Shown here: one piece after another, positions 1 through 4,471 of the stretch
Layout: every line of letters begins with the position of its first letter
Position numbering within the stretch: position 1 is the stretch's first letter
Assembly: GCA_964600385.1 (NCBI GenBank)
Contig: CAZRJC010000048.1
Span: 1-6,864 of the forward strand
Length of the DNA stretch: 6,864 bases
Origin: DMER64 sp964600385
GTDB lineage: Bacteria; Bacteroidota; Bacteroidia; Bacteroidales; UBA932
Reading direction: 5' to 3'
The notes under the pieces: model-generated
Told to the model about the DNA's origin: nothing
What the model saw: only the letters and a program-made list of their open reading frames with translations
Database searches by the model: none
Translations under genes and position numbers: made by a program

Positions 1-2
1 CC

Positions 3-257
3 GTGCACAGAAATAGCCTTTTATGTGCACGAGTGGCTAAAAAACACCGGTCCGTAAACAAAAACAGCCTAAAACGTTCACGGAATCATGAAAAGCACCG
101 GTCTGTGAACAAAAACGGCCTTAAATGTTCACGAGTGACTGAAAAACCTCTGTCTATGAACAAAAACGGCCTTATATGTTCACGGCTTGCGAAAATACTT
201 TACTCCGTGAACAAAAGCAGCCCATAATGTGTACCGATGTATGAAAATGAGTTCCCT
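3..257. repeat. 51-bp tandem repeat array, five units, each with a dyad
   Basis: Five head-to-tail units of exactly 51 bp start at 3, 54, 105, 156 and 207; the array probably continues left of the window. Each unit opens with a 28-bp dyad: 7-bp arms around a 14-nt centre, then a 23-nt A-rich linker containing GAAAA or similar. In unit 3 of 5 (105-132) the arms are GTGAACA and TGTTCAC, perfectly complementary. In the first unit (3-30) they are GTGCACA and TGTGCAC, also perfect, so one base changed on both sides together. The other units have one to a few mismatches and the last is the most degraded. Because 51 is a multiple of 3, one plus-strand frame stays open to 227 as a 17-residue repeat beginning at GTG. 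I see no start signal or domain and read this as a by-product of the period, though a repeat protein entering from the left cannot be excluded. Confidence 0.85.
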
Positions 258-266
258 GTGTCATTT

Positions 267-344
267 GGGAAGCAGTGGTAATGGCGGTTATCAGCATTGG
301 TGTTAAAAATACCGTTAGGTGGTAATAAAAGGCATTGAAAGGCG
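267..344. repeat. Degenerate copy of the AGGTGGTAAGTAA inverted-repeat element
   Basis: This stretch aligns, with several small insertions, to the left and central parts of the element at 418-515. Shared blocks are the GTGGTAA end, TGTTAAAAATAC against TGATAAAAATAC, and AAAGGCATTGAAAGGC against TAAGGCATTTAAAGGC. The right arm is missing and is replaced directly by the double-hairpin repeat starting near 345. It looks like a decayed copy interrupted or truncated by another repeat. Confidence 0.5.
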
Positions 345-410
345 TTGCGCCAAGGGACTTTGGCGCTTATATCAGGCGCTGCTTCGCAGCATCGCTCTTT
401 TTGGCTGCAG
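345..410. repeat. Double-hairpin repeat, copy 1
   Basis: Two adjacent hairpins. The first, 347-366, pairs GCGCCAA with TTGGCGC around a 6-nt loop. The second, 375-390, centres on GCTGC-TTC-GCAGC. The unit matches the copy at 796-860 closely: the 17-mer GGCGCTGCTTCGCAGCA is identical in both and is followed by a near-identical CGCTCTTTT tract. The first stem differs between copies by a paired change (C to A on one side, G to T on the other). The T-rich run after the second hairpin could resemble a terminator, but its repetition elsewhere argues for a repeat family. Confidence 0.75.
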
Positions 411-417
411 CCCTGAA

Positions 418-515
418 GGGAGGTGGTAAGTAACGGCAATGTGATAAAAATACGTAACGCTATATCATTAAGGCATTTAAAGGCTTGTACCCAGTTGTTG
501 CTACTTACTACCTCC
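418..515. repeat. 98-bp inverted-repeat element, copy 1
   Basis: The left end GGAGGTGGTAAGTA (419-432) is complementary to the right end TACTTACTACCTCC (502-515) with one mismatch that is a G-T wobble. The two ends bracket an A/T-rich centre. The copy at 548-645 has exactly the same length and a related centre, including a shared CGTAACG block at equivalent positions. It resembles a small non-coding inverted-repeat element of MITE or REP type; no target-site duplication is evident. Confidence 0.75.
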
Positions 516-543
516 GGCCGTTTTCGTGGTTTTTGGACAATTT

Positions 544-650
544 GAGGGGGAGGTGGTAAGTAATAGAAATATATAAAGAACGCGTAACGTGCAGTGATAT
601 AAAGACATATTGAATTTTTGCCAATTATAGTTACTTACCACCTCCCCCTC
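544..650. repeat. 107-bp element with perfect 20-bp terminal inverted repeats, copy 2
   Basis: GAGGGGGAGGTGGTAAGTAA at 544-563 is the exact reverse complement of 631-650, enclosing 67 bp of A/T-rich sequence. The inner 98 bp (548-645) corresponds end to end to the element at 418-515. This copy has the better-preserved arms, extended outward by several G/C bases. It encodes nothing. No clear direct duplication flanks it, so transposition is not demonstrated; a family of stem-forming intergenic repeats fits equally well. Confidence 0.85.
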
Positions 651-754
651 GGCAGGAACGCAAGGCATCCCCGGATTACCGCGCAACGCCCAATTTGTGA
701 AAAATAAGTGCCAGATTATCATGTGTTTGAAAATCTAAAAATCTCTCTTGCGCA

Positions 755-770
755 GGCACTCCGGGTTTGC
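755..770. repeat. 16-bp direct repeat GGCACTCCGGGTTTGC, copy 1
   Basis: Identical to 1043-1058. The pair brackets a stretch holding the second double-hairpin repeat and the large palindrome. It may be a fragment of a longer dispersed repeat; the flanks do not align convincingly. Confidence 0.6.
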
Positions 771-795
771 TTGGATTCGGGCCTGGAGCAAGACG

Positions 796-860
796 GTGCG
801 ACAAAGGACTTTGTCGCTTGAATAAGGCGCTGCTTCGCAGCACCGCTCTTTTGCTCTGCC
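796..860. repeat. Double-hairpin repeat, copy 2
   Basis: The first hairpin at 798-817 pairs GCGACAAA with TTTGTCGC around GGAC. The second, near 826-848, pairs GGCGCTGC with GCAGCACC around TTC with one internal mismatch. Order, spacing and the loop-proximal sequence match copy 1 at 345-410, while stem 1 carries a compensated base change. The trailing CGCTCTTTT tract and a weaker CTGC...GAAGG similarity continue the match further right. Confidence 0.75.
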
Positions 861-926
861 ACGAAGGAAGACAGGAGCTTGCTATTTCACAGCCAGATCA
901 GGGTTTCACCCATAAAGAACTTCACC

Positions 927-1015
927 AGCTATTCAGGTAAGGGAAACCTCGCGCCCGCGGAGGGAAGGACCCGGTTGCTGACGCAACCGGGAGGCGTTTC
1001 CCGTGCTGAATAGCT
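927..1015. repeat. 89-bp imperfect palindrome with multi-stem structure, copy 1
   Basis: The outermost arms AGCTATTCAG (927-936) and CTGAATAGCT (1006-1015) are perfect inverted repeats. After 3-4 unpaired bases a second pair follows, GGGAAAC (941-947) with GTTTCCC (996-1002). Inside lie a G/C-rich part with CCTCGCG against CGCGGAGG (bulged) and a perfect 9-bp hairpin CCCGGTTGC/GCAACCGGG (970-978, 983-991). The 34 nt at 939-972 recur exactly, as reverse complement, at 6831-6864. It could act as DNA (cruciform, protein site) or as an RNA structure; no function can be assigned. It is a member of a dispersed structured-repeat family. Confidence 0.8.
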
Positions 1016-1042
1016 TGTGGGTGCTCATAAGTGGCTGGAAGC

Positions 1043-1058
1043 GGCACTCCGGGTTTGC
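1043..1058. repeat. 16-bp direct repeat GGCACTCCGGGTTTGC, copy 2
   Basis: Identical to 755-770 and in the same orientation. It lies just right of the large palindrome and about 50 bp before the sigma-54-like promoter. Confidence 0.6.
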
Positions 1059-1110
1059 CACCTTTAAACCAGCGAAGCTTGTGATTTGTATTTTGTTGTT
1101 AATTAAGTAT

Positions 1111-1127
1111 TTGGCACGGTTTATGCT
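1111..1127 (+). promoter_or_regulatory. Sigma-54 (-24/-12) promoter candidate for the S41 protease gene
   Basis: TTGGCACGGTTTATGCT matches the RpoN consensus YTGGCACG-N4-TTGCW at 12 of 13 defined positions with exact spacing between the -24 GG and the -12 GC. The only departure is A for the first T of TTGC. An A/T-rich tract lies just upstream (about 1083-1110). Transcription would start near 1138, giving a leader of about 220 nt before the ATG at 1359. RpoN-dependent promoters need an enhancer-binding activator, whose site is not identified here. The match comes from one visual scan, so chance cannot be fully excluded. Confidence 0.55.
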
Positions 1128-1151
1128 GCGGTTGATTTTCATATACTTTTG
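1120..1151 (+). promoter_or_regulatory. Bacteroidota vegetative promoter candidate (TTTA-N20-TACTTTTG)
   Basis: TACTTTTG at 1144-1151 fits the Bacteroidota -7 consensus TAnnTTTG completely. TTTA at 1120-1123 stands at the expected -33 distance (20 nt) but departs from the usual TTTG. It overlaps the sigma-54-like site, so the two polymerase forms would compete or the gene has two alternative starts about 20 nt apart. A weaker 7-of-8 match, TAATTTTA at 1338-1345, lies right before the start codon. Confidence 0.4.
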
Positions 1152-1179
1152 ATAATGAGCCGCATAAAAAATCCGGTTA

Positions 1180-1203
1180 TCCGCCCTTGATTCTTTCGGC
1201 GGA
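1180..1203 (+). other. Small hairpin in the S41 gene leader
   Basis: TCCGCC (1180-1185) pairs with GGCGGA (1198-1203) around a 12-nt loop. No T-run follows, so it is not an intrinsic terminator. It would lie in the 5' untranslated leader if either upstream promoter is used. It matches no riboswitch family I recognise. Confidence 0.3.
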
Positions 1204-1289
1204 AACAGTCTGGCATTATGTAAGAATGTCCAACAGCACCAATAAGCATCAGTCGGTATAGCAATAACAGGGAACTGAACAGGCTAAAA

Positions 1290-1335
1290 ACGATACAGGC
1301 AGAAAACTATACAGACAGAAAAACGATACAGGTAG
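1290..1335 (+). repeat. Three short 16-17-bp tandem repeats before the start codon
   Basis: The core AC(G/T)ATACAG(G/A)(C/T)AG occurs three times, beginning near 1290, 1306 and 1323, separated by A-runs. The last copy ends 23 bp before the ATG at 1359. The spacing is about one and a half helical turns. Possible roles are repeated protein sites or an unstructured A-rich leader that helps initiation; it may also be simple replication slippage. Confidence 0.6.
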
Positions 1336-1358
1336 TATAATTTTAACAGATATATCAT

Positions 1359-3551
1359 ATGAAAAAATTCATTGCCTTTTTTATCGGATGTATTGCTGCA
1401 TTCACTTTGTTCAGTAATGTGACATTAATTGCACAGTCAGGAGAATCTTCTACTTATCTCTGGCCTGTTGAAGGAGCCCGCGCAGGTGCCGATATTCTTT
1501 ATACGCCTCAGTGTTATATAGATAACGAATTGAATTTTGACAATCTGGTTATAGCGGCACCCGAAGGGACCAATGTTGTATGCCCTGTTGACGGGATCAT
1601 AAAAAATATTTCCGTCGTGTATTTACTTAGATTGTGTTATAACATCAATTCCGGGAAAAGCAGCGACGACAAAAATTTTGATCAGATGTTGGAGAAATCA
1701 CGGAAAAGCTTTGTCAATTCGAATAAATCAATTGATCCAAAATACATTTCCGGGGCCATCTCCATATTGACTGATGACGGAAAAACAATTCATATCCACG
1801 GTCTCACAGGAAGTGAAGAGTTTAAAACCGGGCAGAAGATTGAGAAAGGACATGTTCTCGGACAGGTGGGATACTGGTACAGAGCCATTCCTCAAACTTG
1901 TATCGTGATTTCTATTTCCATTAATAGAAAATCGGCCGACCCCATGACCCCTTTCGGGCTGAAAACCACTTTTGTCAAACCAGCAGAGATAAAGCCGATA
2001 GAATCCCTGACGCAGGAACAGGCTCTGGAAGATTTCAGTCTGTTCATTGAGATTCTTAAGGACTGTTATCCGGGATTAAATGATGTGGTATCTGAAAATG
2101 AACTGAAAGCATTTTCGGCCGAATCTGTCAGACATATAGAAAACTATGGGGAGTCTATACCATATAACGATTTCTGGAGACTGTTGCGAAGGGCCACTGC
2201 AAAGATCCACGACAGCCATCTTTCTCTTTATAAAGCCCCTTGGGAAAGGGAAAACCGGTCCCCCTATCAGCCGCAGATCTATTTTGGCTGGTTCGGCGAC
2301 ACCCTGACATGCAACAGGGCAGTACAAGAATATGAACAATACATAGGGAGGCAGATTCATGCAGTCAATGGCATTCCGGCCGATTCCATTAAGAAGATCG
2401 TTACTGCAAATGTTACAGATTACGATGCCAAAGTGGGAAGTTATGTTCAATACAGATTGGCGACAGTTGGATTTGGCCCATTTTTCAATCCGCCCTACGG
2501 CTCTCAGAATTATGACATGATAGTGGATTTTGAAGGAGGAGAACAGGTAACAATCAAAGGGGCCGATACGAAAAAAGGATGGCCCGCTTATACTACCGAC
2601 TGGAATAAATTCAATATGCTGAACAGGTACAGGGAAGGATATGCCACAAAGATGCTGAACGATTCAACGGCATATATCGGGCTCTCTACTTTTCAGCTCA
2701 ACCAGACTCAGGAAGAGGCCATTGTCTCCTTCATAGATTCAGTGGCGCAGGTTCCGCATTTGGTGTTTGACGTGCGGAACAATCCGGGAGGCGACATAGA
2801 AATACTTACAAGACTTTTCACACACATTGCCACCGACACGTTACAACTTAACGGATATAACCGGGTAAACCTGAAAGGAGGATTCAAAACCATGAAATAT
2901 TCCATGAATTATACTCATGGAACTTCTGACAAACCCGAGGATGAGCTTTTCCCGGATTATGTGGCAGAAAAAGGCAAGGCTGGTTACTTTAATTATTCGG
3001 ATAACGAATCGTTACGGGTTATTGTCCCCGATACGATCGTCAACTACCGTAACAAAATATATGTCCTTACCAATGAGAATTCTATTTCTGCTGCTACCGT
3101 TTTTCCCGCTCTGGTTGTGCGCAGCCAAAGGGGTATTGTCGTAGGCAGGGAAACACGCACAGCTTACCATTTTATGAATGCCCTGAAATTCACGGAAATG
3201 CGTTTACCCAACTCAATGATTCCCTTCCGTGTACCATTGGTACAGGTCGTGTTCGACAATGTGGTTAATGCCCGTGTTCCGTATGGTCGGGGTGTCTTGC
3301 CCGATTATTATGTTCCACTCTCTCTGGACGAGGTGACTATCAAAAACGGCGATGCCATATTGAATTTTACACTAAAGTTGATTGAAGAGGGCCGGTACCT
3401 TTCTCCCGAGAATCCTTTTGAAACAGACTTGCCCGAAAAAGAATCACGATCCCCGCTCTATAATGCCTTGTCCATTATTGCCGGTCTGATTCTTTTATCC
3501 GCCATGGTTTTGCTGATTATCAGACATTCACGCAAATCCCGCAGATCGTAG
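1359..3551 (+). CDS. Exported, membrane-anchored S41 (tail-specific/tricorn-like) protease with degenerate M23 domain
   Basis: A 730-residue protein predicted to act outside the cytoplasm. Residues 1-25 are a signal peptide (KK start, hydrophobic core, LIA cleavage before Q26). Residues about 33-208 resemble an M23/LytM fold (LWPVEG, AAPEGTNVVCPVDGII, GQKIEKGHVLGQVGY), but the zinc-ligand positions look lost: where HLHFEI is expected there is CIVISI. Residues about 215-690 form an S41 protease: HDSH at 284-287, a PDZ-like stretch near 308-350 (GRQIHAVNGIPADSI), DVRNNPGG at 471-478, and the likely nucleophile S577 in NSISAAT. The Tsp-type lysine is not evident (alanine at the aligned place), and E598 in GRET suggests the tricorn-like arrangement; the glycines that usually follow are replaced by RTAYHF. 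Residues about 701-721 form a membrane segment followed by a basic tail, so the protein should sit in the inner membrane facing the periplasm. The ATG at 1359 is the only start that gives the signal peptide; there is no Shine-Dalgarno, as usual in Bacteroidota. Substrate unknown. Confidence 0.88.
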   Translation: MKKFIAFFIGCIAAFTLFSNVTLIAQSGESSTYLWPVEGARAGADILYTPQCYIDNELNFDNLVIAAPEGTNVVCPVDGIIKNISVVYLLRLCYNINSGKSSDDKNFDQMLEKSRKSFVNSNKSIDPKYISGAISILTDDGKTIHIHGLTGSEEFKTGQKIEKGHVLGQVGYWYRAIPQTCIVISISINRKSADPMTPFGLKTTFVKPAEIKPIESLTQEQALEDFSLFIEILKDCYPGLNDVVSENELKAFSAESVRHIENYGESIPYNDFWRLLRRATAKIHDSHLSLYKAPWERENRSPYQPQIYFGWFGDTLTCNRAVQEYEQYIGRQIHAVNGIPADSIKKIVTANVTDYDAKVGSYVQYRLATVGFGPFFNPPYGSQNYDMIVDFEGGEQVTIKGADTKKGWPAYTTDWNKFNMLNRYREGYATKMLNDSTAYIGLSTFQLNQTQEEAIVSFIDSVAQVPHLVFDVRNNPGGDIEILTRLFTHIATDTLQLNGYNRVNLKGGFKTMKYSMNYTHGTSDKPEDELFPDYVAEKGKAGYFNYSDNESLRVIVPDTIVNYRNKIYVLTNENSISAATVFPALVVRSQRGIVVGRETRTAYHFMNALKFTEMRLPNSMIPFRVPLVQVVFDNVVNARVPYGRGVLPDYYVPLSLDEVTIKNGDAILNFTLKLIEEGRYLSPENPFETDLPEKESRSPLYNALSIIAGLILLSAMVLLIIRHSRKSRRS

Positions 3552-3559
3552 ACTTTTAT

Positions 3560-3567
3560 TATCTTTG
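3560..3567 (+). promoter_or_regulatory. -7 element TATCTTTG, nearly abutting the DUF1460 gene start
   Basis: A complete match to the Bacteroidota -7 consensus TAnnTTTG, lying in the 20-bp gap after the S41 stop codon and ending 4 nt before the ATG at 3572. A transcript from it would be leaderless or nearly so. No TTG-type -33 element is seen at the usual distance, which falls inside the end of the upstream coding sequence. Confidence 0.5.
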
Positions 3568-3571
3568 CAGC

Positions 3572-4471
3572 ATGAAAAAGACATTTAAAATCATACTGCT
3601 GACGGCCATTGTTATGGGCTGCACTGTGGGTTCCGTTATGGCACAAGTGCTTTTCACCCAGGCCGATAAAGACGTTTACAACAAGGTAATGGAAGTGCTG
3701 GCACCGTTGAAGGACGAGGCCATGAGCGTGCGGATAATGGCAGCGGCCAAAGCCATGGTCGGGACTCCGTATGTGGCCGGAACACTGGAACAGGAGCCCG
3801 AGGAACTGACAGTCAGCCTCGGCAAGACAGATTGTATTCTTTTGGTCGAGGCCTGCGCATGCATGGCACAAACCGCCGGACAGGAAGACCGCAGCTTTGA
3901 AGCTTTCTGCGAAAACCTCAGACAATTCCGCTACCGGAACGGGATCACAGACGGGTACGCCAGCCGCATTCATTACACCAGCGAATGGATAGCCCGGGCA
4001 CAGGCACGGGGGTTGCTCAGTGAAGTTACCGGCGAAATCTCACAAATGCCTCTTGATCAGACCTTCTCATACATGTCTAAAAATGCGGACAAATATCCTG
4101 CTCTGGTCAAGAATCCCGGACTGGTTCCGGAAATTATCGCAACGGAAAAGAACCTGAGCAGCGCTAGCTATTTTTACATTCCCAAATCCCAACTGGAAAG
4201 CAAATTGGACCAGATCCGTCACGGGGACATGATCTGTTTTGTAACCAACATTGAAGGGCTGGACATTACCCATGTCGCCTGGGCCTACGAAACATATGAG
4301 TGCGAACACGACTGTTGCCCCGATGCCCGCGGCTGCTCCAACGGCCAGCGCCGGCTCGGCTTTCTGCATGCCTCTTCATCGGCCGGGAAAGTACAGGTCG
4401 ACCCCCTGACGCTGGTGGGTTACGTGAACAACATCAAGTCCTGTATTGGCGTAAGAATCGTAAGGTTTTAA
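3572..4471 (+). CDS. Exported DUF1460 protein (N-acetylmuramoyl-L-alanine amidase-like cysteine hydrolase)
   Basis: A 299-residue protein with a signal peptide (MKKTFKIILL, hydrophobic core, cleavage likely after VMA, before Q25). A lipoprotein reading at VMGC (C17) is possible but fits less well. The mature part shows the DUF1460 pattern: GTPYVAGTLE at 64-73, the nucleophile motif TDCILLVE with C88, GHYTSEW-like IHYTSEW at 133-139, GDMICFV at 218-224, the catalytic-type histidine H234 in DITHVAWA, and LGFLHASS at 262-269. The family has an NlpC/P60-like fold and is linked to cleavage of peptidoglycan or muropeptides; the exact bond is not settled by sequence. Odd feature: a cysteine cluster (C244, C248, C249, C255) sits between the histidine strand and the HASS motif. 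The gene follows the S41 gene by 20 bp in the same direction, so read-through co-expression is likely alongside its own -7 element. Its stop overlaps that of kup. Confidence 0.88.
   Translation: MKKTFKIILLTAIVMGCTVGSVMAQVLFTQADKDVYNKVMEVLAPLKDEAMSVRIMAAAKAMVGTPYVAGTLEQEPEELTVSLGKTDCILLVEACACMAQTAGQEDRSFEAFCENLRQFRYRNGITDGYASRIHYTSEWIARAQARGLLSEVTGEISQMPLDQTFSYMSKNADKYPALVKNPGLVPEIIATEKNLSSASYFYIPKSQLESKLDQIRHGDMICFVTNIEGLDITHVAWAYETYECEHDCCPDARGCSNGQRRLGFLHASSSAGKVQVDPLTLVGYVNNIKSCIGVRIVRF

Larger units (their letters stand above)
228..1358. other. Gene-free, repeat-rich intergenic region
   Basis: No open frame here has a recognisable protein domain, a credible start context or a composition like the neighbouring genes. 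The open stretches on the minus strand run through the inverted repeats and are shadows of them. Up to about 1060 the sequence is largely accounted for by the repeat families listed separately. The pieces 651-754 and 861-926 show nothing beyond a small GGGT/ACCC hairpin at 901-911. From 1111 onward it carries promoter-like signals and the untranslated leader of the S41 protease gene. Two 11-codon frames (ATG at 1155 and 1226) have no supporting signals. Confidence 0.7.

Noticed and set aside
3..227. Coding region for a 17-residue-repeat protein
   Set aside because: The open frame follows from a repeat period divisible by three; it begins at a GTG at the window edge and has no recognisable domain. 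Kept only as a possibility under the repeat entry.
3..257. CRISPR array (28-bp dyad repeats with 23-nt spacers)
   Set aside because: The 23-nt linkers are themselves similar between units (shared GAAAA and CACCGGTC pieces), the 28-nt parts are degenerate, and no cas gene is present. It is a plain 51-bp tandem repeat.
391..404. Intrinsic terminator after the hairpin at 375-390
   Set aside because: A T-run follows the hairpin, but the same hairpin and T-run recur at 826-853 as part of a repeat, and there is no upstream gene in the window to terminate.
927..1015. Integron attC site
   Set aside because: The variable stem between conserved arms is reminiscent, but the attC core-site motifs, a cassette layout and an integrase are not seen.
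1155..1261. Leader peptides starting at ATG 1155 and ATG 1226
   Set aside because: Both are about 11 codons with no initiation signal, no attenuator-like codon run and no coupling to a terminator hairpin.
3458..3973. Long minus-strand open frame across the S41/DUF1460 junction
   Set aside because: It is antisense to two well-supported genes with signal peptides and domain motifs, and shows no domain of its own.
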